In this document: positions 10,287 through 20,838 of the stretch, one piece after another
Layout: each line of letters begins with the position of its first letter
How positions within the stretch are numbered: position 1 is the stretch's first letter
NCBI GenBank assembly: GCA_013127575.1
Contig: CP053418.1
Coordinates: 1,178,001-1,242,000 of the forward strand
DNA from: Ramlibacter terrae
Lineage (GTDB): Bacteria > Pseudomonadota > Gammaproteobacteria > Burkholderiales > Burkholderiaceae_C
DNA: 64,000 nucleotides
Reading direction: 5' to 3'
Notes under the pieces: model-generated
The model's input: the letters and a program-made list of their open reading frames with translations, nothing else
Told to the model about the DNA's origin: nothing
The model's database searches: none
Made by a program: the position numbers and the translations under genes

Positions 10287-11379
10287 ATGCTGCTCTATCG
10301 CTGCACCGCGCACCCCGGTTGCCGTGCCCCCGAGCAGGAAGCGGGCGGCCCCGGCGCGGGCCGCCGCCGCTTCTTCACGGTGGACCTGCACTGCCACGCG
10401 CTGAGCACCGAAGTCGAACGGCTGGTGGCCGACCAGCCGCAGCGGCAGGCCGAGCCGCAGATCATGGTGCGCACGCTGGGCGAAGCCTCGGCTCGCCACA
10501 ACGCCACGGCCATGCTGCCGCAGGCGTTCCCCAAGCTCACCCAGCCGGCGCTGCGCATCGCCGACATGGATGCGATGGGCGTCGACCTGCAGGTGGTCAG
10601 CCCCTCACCCAACCAGTACTACTACTGGGCCGACGAGCCGCTGGCGCGCGAGATCGTGCGCGTGCAGAACGAACACATCGCGGCTCTGTGCGCGCAGCAT
10701 CCGACGCGGCTGCTCGGGCTCGGCACCGTGGCGCTGCAGCATCCGGCCCCGGCCGCCGAACAATTGCGTGATGCGGTCGGCCGCCTCGGCCTGAAGGGCG
10801 TCGAGATCTCCACCGCCGTCGGCGCGCGCGAACTCGCCGATCCGGCCCTGGCGCCCTTCTGGCAGGCGGCCGACGAACTGCAGTGCGTCGTCTTCATCCA
10901 TCCGCTGGGCACCTCGGCTTTCGAGCGGCTGGACCGGCACTACCTGACCAACGTGATCGGCCAGCCGCTGGAGACCACCATCGCGCTGTCGCACTGGTCT
11001 TCGGTGGCGTGCTCGACCGGCATCCAAACCTGCGGCTGCTGGCCGCGCACGGCGGGGGTTACCTGCCGTTCTACCTCGGCCGCGCGGAGCACGCGCACCG
11101 GGTGCGTCCGGAGGCGCGCGCGATGCAGCATGCGCCGCGCGAGTACCTCCGGCGCATCTGGTTCGATTCCGTGGTGTACGACCCGCACGCGCTGCGCTTC
11201 CTGATCGACACCGTCGGCCTCTCGCAAATCGTGGCCGGCACCGACTACCCGTTCGACATGGGTGACTACGACTGGCGCGGCTCGTCTCCGCCGTGCCCGG
11301 CACGGACGAAGCCGGCCAGGCCGCCATCCCGGGCGGCAACGCCCGCCACCTGCTGGGGCTGGCCCCCGTGACTTCCTGA
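10287..11379 (+). CDS. Amidohydrolase-2 family metal hydrolase/decarboxylase (ACMSD-like)
   Basis: TIM-barrel enzyme of about 365 residues of the family that holds ACMSD, gamma-resorcylate decarboxylase and 4-oxalomesaconate hydratase. Metal-binding signs are DLHCHALS near residue 33, VFIHPLGT near 210, LLAAHGGGYLPFYLGR near 258 and GTDYPFDMG near 312. Breaks near 10996 and 11274 repair to CCTGG (SHLVFGGVLD and DYDLARLVSAVP), giving a stop at 11377-11379. Two Bug receptor genes follow directly, so the substrate is probably an imported aromatic or unsaturated carboxylate. Confidence 0.83.
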
Positions 11380-11395
11380 CTTTTCGACCCTCGTC

Positions 11396-12365
11396 ATGAT
11401 GCGTTCCCTGCCTTCCCTCCTTCTCGCGCTGCTGGCGCTGGCCTCCACCACCGCGGCCCGGGCCGCCTATCCCGACAAGCCGATCAAGCTGGTCGTTCCT
11501 TACGTCGCCGGTTCGCCCGCCGACAACGTCGCCCGCACGCTGGGTGAAGGTTTGTCGAAGCGGCTGAAGCAGCCCGTGGTGGTCGAGAACCGTCCGGGCG
11601 CCAACGCGCTGATCGGCACGCAGGCACTGGCGCGCTCCGCGCCCGACGGCTACACCATCGGCATCGGCAACCTCGACACGCATGCGCTGAATCCGCTGCT
11701 GTACAAGAGCACCGGCTACGACGCGGACAAGGACTTCGCGCCCATCGTGCTGGTCTCGCGGCCCACGCTGATGCTGGTCGGAAGCCCGGCGCTTGCGGCA
11801 CGCAACGGCGCCGAACTGATCGCCCCGGCCAAGGCGCAACCGGGCAAGCTGACCTACGGCACTGGGGTCTCGGCAGCGCCGCGCACCTGTGGGGCATCCA
11901 GCTCGAACAGACCGCGCGCGTCGACATGCTGCACGTTCCTTTTCGGGGCTCGCCGGCCGCTGCCAACGCGCTGTTCGGCAACCAGATCGACCTGATGTTC
12001 ATGTCGCCGGCGCAGGCGCTGCCCAGCGAGAAGAGCGGCAAGGTGAAGATCATCGGCAGCACCGCGGGCAAGCGTGTCGCGGCCTGGTCGCACGTGCCCA
12101 CGCTGGCGGAGCAGGGCTTCACCGGCTACGAAGGCTCCACCGGTTCGGCATGTTCGCGCCGGCGCAGGTGCCGGCCGACATCCTCGACCTGCTCAATCGC
12201 GAGTTCAACGCCGTGCTGCAGGCGCCGGAGACGGTGGAGAAGTTCGCCACGATGGCGATGACGCCCGAGGGCGGCGCCCGCCAGGCGCTGGCGCAGACCG
12301 TGTCCGAAAGCCGTCGCAAGTGGGCGCAGACCATTGCCGACAAGAAGATCCAGTTGGACAACTGA
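11396..12365 (+). CDS. Tripartite tricarboxylate (Bug/TctC) receptor
   Basis: Periplasmic receptor of about 324 residues. A signal peptide ends at TTAARAAYP; then come PIKLVVPYVAGSPADNVART and VENRPGANALIGTQALARSA. Breaks near 11864 and 12139 repair to CCTGG, giving TYGTWGLGSAAHLWG and GSTWFGMFAPAQVP. It lies 17 bases after the amidohydrolase and 11 bases before a second Bug gene, so it is in the same operon. The ligand is unknown; no tctAB pair is nearby. Confidence 0.87.
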
Positions 12366-12375
12366 AAGCCCCGCC

Positions 12376-13348
12376 ATGCCGATGCAACGCCGTTCCTTCA
12401 TCGCCGCCACGGCAGCCCCGCCCCGGCCGGCGGCGCGCGCGCGCAGGCGGGCTTCCCCGACCGCCCGCTGCGCCTGGTGGTGCCCAATCCGCCGGGCGGC
12501 CCGTCCGACATCGTCGGCCGCTTCCTGGCCGAAAGTATGCGCGCGGACCTCGGCCAGTCGGTGGTGATCGACAACCGGCCCGGCGCGTCGGGCCTGATCG
12601 GCACGACGGTGGTGGCGACCGCGCCGGCGGACGGCTACACGGTGCTCGTCACCTCGCGCTCCAACCACGTGATGGCGCCGCTGGTCCAGCGCAACGCGCA
12701 GGTCAATCCGCAGCGCGACCGGAGCCGGTGGGGCTGGCGCTGCGCGCGATCGGCATGTTCGTGACCAGCCGCGCGTCGGGCTTCTCGTCGATGAAGGACC
12801 TGCTCGCGGCAGCGAAGGCCAGCCCCGGCAAGCTCAATTTCGGCAGCGCCGGGATCGGCGCCACCAACCACATCGCGGTGGAGCAGTTCGATGCGCTTGC
12901 CGGCGTCAACCTCACGCACGTGCCCTACAAGGGCAGCGGTCCGCTCATCACCGGCATCATGGCCGGCGAAGTGCAACTGGCGCTGCTCGACTTCTCGTCC
13001 GCCCAGGCCGGCATCAAGGCGGGCAGCATCGTGCCGCTGCTGCAGACCGGCGCGCGCCGGCACGTGACCTTGCCCCAACTGCCGACGCTCGCCGAGGCCG
13101 GGTTCCGTAACTTCGATCCGTCGTTCTGGATCGGCCTGGCCGTGCCGAAAGGCACGCCGGCGCCCGTGGTCGCGCGGCTCAACGCGGCACTGAACAAGGC
13201 GCTGGCCGACACGCAGATGAAGGCGCGCGCGCAGGTGAACGGCTGGGAGCTCGCCGGGGGTGCGCCGAAGGTGCTGGCGGACCTGGTGGCCCAGGACATG
13301 AACGCCTATCCGGAGCTCATTCGGCGGCTCGACATCAAGGCGAACTGA
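12376..13348 (+). CDS. Tripartite tricarboxylate (Bug/TctC) receptor
   Basis: A second receptor in tandem, about 325 residues. The signal region is MPMQRRSFIAATAAPPLAG after repair at 12420, followed by FPDRPLRLVVPNPPGGPSD and DNRPGASGLIGTTVVATA. A second break near 12718 repairs to CCTGG (QRDLEPVGLALRAIGMF). THVPYKGSGPLITGIMAGEV near residue 185 is the usual mid-protein Bug signature. The two tandem receptors are probably not recent duplicates, since their sequences differ widely. It converges with the LysR gene on the minus strand, 5 bases away. Confidence 0.87.
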
Positions 13349-13353
13349 GCCGG

Positions 13354-14292
13354 TCAGGCCGGCGCGCGGGCCCGGCGCTCCGTGCTCCCGAACAGCTTCA
13401 CCACCGACTCGCGCAGCCACTTGAGCGCCGGGTCGGCCTGGTACCGCGGGTGCCAGAACTGCTTGAGCGCGTAGGGCGCAATGTTGATCGGCGGCTCCAC
13501 GATCCGCAGGCGCTCGACCTTCGTGTAGTAGTCGGCGATCGAGCGCGGCACGGTCACGATCATGTCCGTGGCCGCCACGATCGCCGGTACGGTGAGGAAG
13601 TGCACCGAGGTGAGCTGCACGCGCCGCTGGTAGCCCTTCTCCTTCATCAGCGTTTCGAACAGCTCGCCGCTGCGCCCCATCGGGATCACGACCGCGTGGG
13701 AGAGGTCGAGGAACTGGCGCAGGCTGATGCGCGAGGACCGCACGCGCGGGTGGTCGGCGCGGACCACGCAGGCGAGCGAGTGCATGAACAGCGTCTGCGT
13801 ATAGAGCGCCGGCCGCTCCAGGTTAGGAAAGAAGCCGAGCGCGAGGTCGCAGCGGCCGTCGCCGAGCGCCTGCTCGATCTCCTGCAGGGGAAACGTCTCG
13901 CAGTGCACGTTGCAGTGCGGCGCCTCGCGCTGAAGGTACGCCATCAGCCGCGGCATGAAGTGCAGCTCGCCGACGTCCGCCATGGTCAGCACGAAGTCGC
14001 GGCGCGTGGTGGCCGGGTCGAACGCCTTGCCGTGCTGCACCGTCTCGTCGATCTCGGCCAGCGCCTTCATGGCGGCCTCGACCATCTCCGTGCACCTCGT
14101 GGTCGGCAGCATGCCCGCCGGCGAGCGCACGAACAGCGGGTCACCGAGGCTCTTGCGCAAACGTCCCAGTGCCAGGCTCGTCGCCGGCTGGCTCAGGTCC
14201 AGCTCCGCGGCCGCCTTGGACACGCTGCGCCACCGGTGCACGGCGATCAGCACGCGCAGCAGGTTGAGGTCGAAACCGAAGTGCTCTGACAT
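13354..14292 (-). CDS. LysR-family transcriptional regulator (NodD/PcpR-like)
   Basis: Regulator of 312 residues with an intact frame. The helix-turn-helix is FDLNLLRVLIAVHRWRSVSK, then AAAELDLSQPATSLALGRLR. FVRSPAGMLPTTRCTEM fits the NodD/NahR/PcpR group, many of which respond to aromatic compounds. The effector domain has DFVLTMADVGELHFMPRLM. It is divergent from the big operon beginning at 14416, with 123 bases between, so it is the best candidate regulator of the oxidoreductase-TRAP-salicylate/gentisate genes. That a salicylate-type inducer is sensed is inference. Confidence 0.88.
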   Translation of the reverse strand: MSEHFGFDLNLLRVLIAVHRWRSVSKAAAELDLSQPATSLALGRLRKSLGDPLFVRSPAGMLPTTRCTEMVEAAMKALAEIDETVQHGKAFDPATTRRDFVLTMADVGELHFMPRLMAYLQREAPHCNVHCETFPLQEIEQALGDGRCDLALGFFPNLERPALYTQTLFMHSLACVVRADHPRVRSSRISLRQFLDLSHAVVIPMGRSGELFETLMKEKGYQRRVQLTSVHFLTVPAIVAATDMIVTVPRSIADYYTKVERLRIVEPPINIAPYALKQFWHPRYQADPALKWLRESVVKLFGSTERRARAPA

Positions 14293-14301
14293 TTGCCGGG
14301 C

Positions 14302-14340
14302 AAATAAAGACTTTAACCCTGAGTTTATTGTCTAAATTGA
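14302..14340. promoter_or_regulatory. AT-rich divergent promoter/operator between LysR and the aromatic operon
   Basis: A clear AT-rich island in an otherwise GC-rich window. AATAAA at 14303-14308 and TTTATT at 14324-14329 form an inverted repeat with a 15-base spacer, of the size expected for a LysR binding site. It lies between the divergent starts at 14292 and 14416. Probable site of LysR binding and of at least one promoter; assignment is by position and composition. Confidence 0.5.
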
Positions 14341-14415
14341 AAGCCTGACCGATCCTCCCGGCCACAAGAGCGCCGAAGGGACCGTCCCCGGCGCAAGAGC
14401 AGGAGACAGATTCCC

Positions 14416-17400
14416 ATGCAGGCTAGCGGGCACGGCGCCGTGCAGAAAGTGGTTTCGCTGGATTCGCGCTTCGACGCGGAAACGGCCATCGCCTTCCTGA
14501 ACGGCAACAACGCGATCATCCGCATGATGGTCGAGCAGATGCGATCGGACCGCGCGGCAGGCCTGCGCAGCCAGGCCTTCGTGACCGGCTATCCCGGCTC
14601 TCCCCTCGGCAGCATCGACATCGCCTTGCGGCAGGCCCGCAAGACGCTCGACGCCCACGGCATCACGCACCGCGAAGCACAGAACGAGGAGTTCGCCGTC
14701 TCGATGCTGAGCGGCACCCAGATGCTGGACGAGCATCCGCATCCCGATGTCGACGGGGTGGTGGGCTACTGGTACGGCAAGGGGCCCGGGCTGGATCGCG
14801 CGGGCGATGCGCTCAAGCACGCCAACTTCGCGGGCACCAGCACGCACGGCGCGGTGGTCATCCTGAGCGGCGAGGACCATGAAGCCAAGAGCTCCACGGT
14901 GCCCTACCAGCAGGACTTCTCGTTCGAGCACCACGGCATCCCGGTGCTGTACCCCTCGAGCATCCGGGAGATCTGGACTACGGCCTGCACGCGGCGGCGC
15001 TCTCGCGCTACTCCGGTTGCTGGGCGGCGCTGAAGCTGGTCGGCACGCTCTGCGACGGCGGCGAGGTGGTGCAGCTGCATGCATCGGGGATCGGGCCGGT
15101 GCTGCCGCCGCTGGACATCGCGGGCAAGCCCTTCGCCAAGCTCGCCAACCACCGCTTCTTCCCGGTCACGAACGTCGAGACCGAGCGGCGCCTGTACGAC
15201 GAGCGCCATGCAGCGGTGCTGGCGTATGCCCGCGCCAATCGGCTCAATCGCGTCGTGCGTGCGACGCCCCGAGGACCGCATCGGTATCGTCAGCGCCGGC
15301 AAGAGCTGGGCCGACACGCTGCAGGCGCTCGAAGACCTCGGCCTCGACGACGCGGCCTTGCAGGCGCAGGGCATCCGGCTGGCGAAGGTGGGCCTGCTGT
15401 GTCCCGGCGACACGGCGTTCTTCCGCGACTTCGCCGAAGGCTTGCACACCGTCATCGTCGTCGAGGAGAAGCGCGATTTCCTCGAGCGGCAGGTCGCGGT
15501 CGGCATCGTCGGCACCAGCGTGCGGACGCTGGTCGGAAAGAACGATGCGCGAGGCGACCGGCTGTTCCCCGTGCAAGGCGGCATGACGAGCGACATGGTC
15601 GCCGAGCGTCTTGCCCGCGTGCTGTTGCCCTTGATCGCCCTGCCGGAGCGCGGCGTGCAGCGCGTGCGCTATCTCGCGCAGAAGACCGCGAACCGCGCGG
15701 CCACGCCCCGCGCGCGCGCGCCGAACTACTGTTCCGGTTGCCCGCACAACGTGTCGACGCTGCTCGCGCCGGGACAGGTTGCACGGGGGCGCCCGGTTGC
15801 CACCTGTTCGCCGCGCTGATGGAAGACCCGCAGAAGCGTGTCGAAGGCACGACGCAGCTTGGTGGCGAAGGCCTTCCCCGGCTCGGGCTCGCGCCGTTCA
15901 CGAGCCGTCCGCACATCGTGCAGAACGTCGGCGACGGCGCGCTGGCCCACTCGAGCTACCAGAACATCCGCTTCGCGATCACCACCGGCGCGAACATGAC
16001 GTTCAAGCTGCTGGTCAACGGCGTGCTGGCCAACACCGGCGGCCGGGAAGCGGTGGGCGCGAACACCATCGCCGACCTCGCGACGCGGCTGCTGCAGGAC
16101 GGCGCCGCGCGCGTCGTCCTGGTCAGCAAGGAGAAGGAGCAGTACGCGGGGGTGCGCCTGCCGGAAGGGCTCGTGCACCGCACGCCGCCGCAGCTCGAAG
16201 CCACCATGGCGGAACTGGCGCAGGTGGCAGGCGTCACGATCGTGATCTACGACGGCGCGTGCGCCAACGAGCGGCGCCGCCGCCAGAAGCGCGGCCTGCT
16301 GCCGGCGCCGACGCTGTTCACCGTCGTCAACGAGGAAGTCTGCGAGAACTGCGGCGATTGCGGCACCAAGGCCAACTGCATGTCGCTGCAGAAGGTGCCG
16401 ACGGAGTTCGGCCCCAAGACGCAGATCCACCAGTCCACCTGCAACCAGGACCGCGCCTGCATCAACGGCGAGTGCCCCTCGTTCGTGACGGTGGAAGTGC
16501 CGTCCGGCAAGGGCGTGCGCAAGCCGGCGCGTCCTTCGATCCAGCCGGAGCGCCTGCCGGAAGTCGCGATCCATGCAGTGGCCGGGCCGTACCACGTCTA
16601 CATGCCCGGCCGGGCGGATCGGGCGTTCTCACCGCCAGCGCCATCCTGGCGCAGGCCGCGGCCATGGACGGCCTGCAGGTCAAGACCTACGACCAGACCG
16701 GCGCCTCCCAGAAGTGGGGCGCGGTGCTCTCCAGCCTGATCCTGGCGCCGGCCGACGCGCCGCCGCACACCAACAAGGTCGGCATCGGCAAGGCCGACCT
16801 GTACCGGCGCTCGACCTGCTGGCCGCCGTGGATGCGAGCAACCTGAAGTGCTGCGACGCCGGCCGCACCGGGGCTGTGATCAATGCCGGCGTGTTCCCCA
16901 ACGGCGACGTGGTGCGCGACTCGCGCAAGACGCTGCCGGTGGACGAACTGGTCGACACCGTGGCGCGTGCCGCCCGCGACGATGGCCGCCTCGTTCTGGA
17001 CGCGCGACGCATCGCCGAGGTGCTGTTCGGCGACTTCATGATGACGAACATGGTCGCCATCGGCGCCGCGTACCAGGCGGGTTGGCTGCCGGTGTCGGCG
17101 CGCAGCATCGAAGCGGCCATCGCCCTCAACGGCACGCAGGTGGAGGCGAACACACAGGCGTTTCGCGCCGGCCGCCTGTGGGTGCACGCGCCGGATGAAG
17201 TCACGCAGCCCGGCACGCGCGAGGCGCGTCCGCTCGCCGACCGCGGCGAGGCACTGCGCGCGGCGCGCAAATCCATCTCGCTCGCCGCCTACGAACTGCC
17301 GCTGGCCAAGCTGCCTGCGAAGCTGCGCGAGCGCATCGCGCTGCGCGCCCGGGACCTGTCCGAGTACCAGGACACGAAGTACGCGCAGCGCTACCTCGCG

Positions 17401-18023
17401 CAGGTGGCGGCGTTCGCCCGCGCCGAATCGGCGACCGGCGGAGCGGCGTCATCGTTCACCGTGACGGCCGCCGTCACCGACGGGCTGCACAAGATGATGG
17501 CGTACAAGGACGAATACGAGGTCGCCCGGCTGATGACCCGGACCGGGTTCGACGCGCGCGTGGCAGCCCTGTTCAATGGGCCGGTGCGGCTCTCGTACAA
17601 CCTGCAGCCGCCGCTTGCGCGGACGCTGGGCCTGCAAGGCAAGGTGCGCGTCGGCCCGTGGATGCGGCCGGTGCTCGTTGCGCTCGCCCGTTTCAAGGGC
17701 CTGCGCGGCACGCCCTTCGATCCGTTCGGCTACCTCGCGTCACGGCGCGAAGAGCGCGCCCTGCTGGCCTGGTACGAGGGCCTGCTGCGCGATGCCCGGC
17801 GCTGCTCGCGCCGGACAACGCGCAGCTCGTGGCCCAGCTGCTCGCGCTGCCGATGGACATCCGCGGCTACGAGCAGGTCAAGTCCGCCGCGGCCGCCGAG
17901 GCCATGCAGCGCGCCGATGCCCTGCTCGCGCAGCTGCGCCAACCCCGCAGATCCCGATCCGACCCGTTCCCCTCGCGGCCTGACCGCACCGTTCCCCCAC
18001 CACGACAGGAGACAAAAGCATGA
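14416..18023 (+). CDS. Indolepyruvate ferredoxin oxidoreductase-type enzyme, fused subunits
   Basis: Large thiamine-diphosphate/iron-sulfur oxidoreductase of about 1200 residues, joining alpha, gamma and a C-terminal DUF6537-like domain, as in fused aerobic IOR proteins. Visible marks are VTGYPGSPLGSIDIAL near residue 56, APNYCSGCPHNVSTLLAPG near 440, cysteine-rich CENCGDCGTKANC and CNQDRACINGECPS near 645-690, then GLGGSGVLTASAILAQAAA and SRYLAQVAAF-like helices. Breaks near 14977, 15265, 15772, 16614, 16814 and 17793 all repair to CCWGG. The family oxidatively decarboxylates aryl 2-oxoacids to acyl-CoA. It heads the aromatic operon; which 2-oxoacid it uses is unknown. The stop overlaps dctP by ATGA. 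Confidence 0.85.
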
Positions 18024-18990
18024 CCGGCAACTTCAAACGCACGGCACTCGCCGCCATGATCGGCTGGACCGCGCTCGGCGCAAGCGCGCAGGAGGCGCAG
18101 CTCCGGCTGGCGACCGCGTTCCCCGAGAACACGGCCTGGTCGCAGGAGATCATCAAGTGGAGCGAGCGCGTCAACGCGCAGGGCAAGGGCCTGGTGAAGG
18201 TCACCTTCATCGGCGGACCGCGCGCCATTCCGACTTTCGAGATCGGCAACGCGGTCAAGAGCGGCGTGATCGACATCGCGCTGAGCCCCGGTGCGTTCTA
18301 CACCAACGTGTTCCCCGAGGCGGACACGCTGAAGATGGCGCAGATCCCGATCGCGGAGCAGCGCAAGAACGGCGCCGTCGACTACATCAACAAGGTGTGG
18401 AACGAGAAGGGCAACATGCAGTACCTGGCGCGGATGGTGGAAGGCTATCCGTTCCACATCTTCCTGACCAAGAAGGCCGACAAGCTCGACCTGACCGGCA
18501 AGAAGATCCGCGTCTCGCCGGCCATCCGGCCCGCGGTGCAGGCCCTCAACGGCAACCCGATCAACGTGCCGCCGGGCGAGATCTACACCGCGCTGGAACG
18601 CAACGTGATCGACGGCTACGGCTGGTCCATCGGCGGCGTGTTCGACCTGAACCTGGCTGCGCTGACCAAGTACCGCGTCGACCCCGGCTTCTACGACGCC
18701 GACGTCTCGCTGGTGATGAACCTCGACAAGTGGAAGGCGCTCAACCAGCAGCAGCGCGACTTCATCCAGAAGATGGCGATGGAGGTCGAAGCCAATTCCG
18801 CCTACTGGCGCAAGGAAGGCGAGGACGAGAAGAAGAAGCAGAACGCCTCCGGCATCCAGCCGATCACCTTCGGCGCCGCCGAAACGGCGAAGTACTGGAC
18901 CAGGTCTATGAAGCGGGCTGGACCGACTTGATCAAGCTGAGCCCGGTGCACGGGCCCAAGCTGCGCGCGCTGCTGTCGGCCAAGAAGTAG
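18020..18990 (+). CDS. dctP: TRAP transporter substrate-binding protein DctP
   Basis: Periplasmic DctP-type receptor of about 324 residues. A signal peptide ends near GASAQEAQLRLATAFPENT. The family motifs SGVIDIALSPGAFYTN, LTGKKIRVSPAIRPAVQAL and NVIDGYGWSIGGVFD are present; the conserved Arg that binds the ligand carboxylate is in KIRVSPAIRP. A break near 18898 repairs to CCTGG (AKYLDQVYEAGWTDL). It is co-transcribed with dctQ and dctM and with aromatic-acid enzymes, so the cargo is probably an aromatic or aryl-oxo acid. Confidence 0.9.
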
Positions 18991-18998
18991 GCCGCAAG

Positions 18999-19527
18999 AT
19001 GGAGCGCCTGCAGGCGGCCCTCGGCCGCGTCTACGACTTCATGATGGTGCTGGCGTGCCTGGTGCTGCTGGCCATCGTCGGCTCGATCGCCGGCGACGTC
19101 CTGCTGCGCAACGTCGCCATCCCGGGGCTGCCGCGCGGCTTCGTCGCCGCCAACGACGTGTCGGAGTACGGCCTCTACCTCTGCACGCTGCTGGCCGCGC
19201 CGGCGCTGCTGCGCGCGGGCCAGCACATCCGCGTCGACATCCTGCTGCGGGCCATTCCGCGCCAGGCGGCGTGGGTGTGCGAATGGATTTCCGACGTCGC
19301 GGGGCTTTTGGCGTGCACCGCGCTGGCCTGGATGGGATGGGTCATGACCGCCAAGAGCTACGCGGCCGGCGCGATGCAGACGCGCAGCCTGGTCGTGCCC
19401 GAGTGGTGGCTGCTCGCCGGCCTGCCGGTGGCTTTCGCGCTGCTCGCGATCGAGTTCGTCTTCCGCATGTGGCGGCTCTCCCCGGGGGCCCGTGGAGCCG
19501 CGTTCCGACGCGGTGTCGGCAGCATGA
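18999..19527 (+). CDS. dctQ: TRAP transporter small permease DctQ
   Basis: Small membrane subunit with four hydrophobic segments, about 177 residues: LQAALGRVYDFMMVLACLVL, the segment before IAGDVLLRN, ACTALAWMGWVMTAKSY and WWLLAGLPVAFALLAIEFVF. The typical EYGLYLCTLL and HIRVDILLR lie in the middle. A two-base break near 19484 repairs to CCTGG and gives a stop at 19525-19527 overlapping the dctM start (ATGA). Without this repair the frame would run on into dctM. Confidence 0.85.
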
Positions 19528-20838
19528 GCGAGTGGATCCTGCCGGCCTTCCTGCTGCTGGGGGCTCGACGCTGCTGCTCTTCGTGGGCATCCCGGTCGCC
19601 TTCGCCTTCCCGGTGACGAACCTGATCGGCGCGTGGCTGTATTTGGGCGGCGAAGCCGGCCTCGGCCAGATCGTGCGCAACGGCTTCGTCGCCGTGAGCT
19701 CGTTCTCGCTGACGCCGATCCCGCTGTTCATCCTCATGGGCGAGATCCTGTTCCATACCGGCCTGGCGGTGAAGGTGATCGAAGGCGTGGAGCGCCTGAT
19801 CACGCGCCTGCCCGGGCGGCTGGCCGTCGTCGCGGTCGTCGCCGGTACGGTGTTTTCGGCGATCTCGGGTTCCACCATCGCGACCACCGCGATGCTCGGC
19901 TCGCTGATGGTGCCGGTGATGCTGGCGCGCGGCTACCACCCGACGATGGCGACGGGTCCGATCATGGCCATCGGGGCCGTGGACATGCTGATCCCGCCGA
20001 GCGCCTTGACGGTGCTGCTGGGCAGCCTGGCGAACATCTCGATCTCCGGCCTGCTGATCGGCGGCATCGGCCCCGGGCTGCTGCTTTCGGCCGGCTTCGT
20101 GCTGTGGATCGTCGTGCGCTGCACGATGAACCCGTCGCTGGCGCCCGCGACGGACTTCGAGACCTTCCATGGCTGGGAGCGCTGGCGTCCCTTCTTCCAG
20201 TACGTGCTGCCGCTGCTGTCGATCTTCGGCGTGGTCGTGGGAGCGATGGTGGCGGGCTGGTCGACACCGACCGAAAGCGCCGCCCTCGGCGTCGTCGCCA
20301 CGCTGGCCATCGCCGTCGCCTACCGCGCGCTGTCGCTCAAGGCGCTGATGCAGTCGCTGCGCGGCACCATCGCGATCTCCGGGATGATCCTGCTGATCAT
20401 CATGGGCGCGACCACGTTCGCGCAGATCCTGACCTTCTCCGGCGCCTCCAACGGCATCGTCGAAGCGATCACGGGCACCGGGCTGGGGCCGATGGCGATC
20501 GTGGCCGGGATGATGCTGATCCTGATCTTCCGGGCATCTTCGTGGACCAGGTCAGCATGATGCTGATCACCATCCCGATCTTCATGCCCATCGTGCAGCG
20601 GCTGGGCATCGACCCGATCTGGTTCGGGATCATGTTCCTGATCTGCATGCAGATGGGCCTGCTGCTGCCGCCGCACGGCCTGCTGCTGATGACGATGAAG
20701 GGCGTCGCGCCGCCCAGCGTGACCATGGCGCACATCTTCCGCGCCGTCACGCCCTACGTGGTCATGAGCTTCATCGTGCTCACGGCCGTCTTCTTCTTCC
20801 CTCCCATCGCCCACTGGCTGCCGGGGATCATCAAATGA
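19524..20838 (+). CDS. dctM: TRAP transporter large permease DctM
   Basis: Large inner-membrane subunit of about 439 residues with many hydrophobic helices. Typical DctM stretches are SLTPIPLFILMGEILFHTGL, AISGSTIATTAMLGSLMVP, GYHPTMATGPIMAIGAVDML and MIPP-type loop DMLIPPSALTVLLG; LLLPPHGLLLMTMKGVAP is near the end. Breaks near 19559 and 20531 repair to CCTGG (LLLPGGSTLLLF and LIFLGIFVDQVSMM). Its stop overlaps the start of the ligase gene, which ties the transporter to the CoA-dependent route that follows. Confidence 0.9.

Noticed and set aside
16573..18990. An 805-residue fusion of the oxidoreductase end and DctP
   Set aside because: The oxidoreductase stops at 18023 and DctP has its own start and signal peptide; the fusion arises from the two-frame errors.
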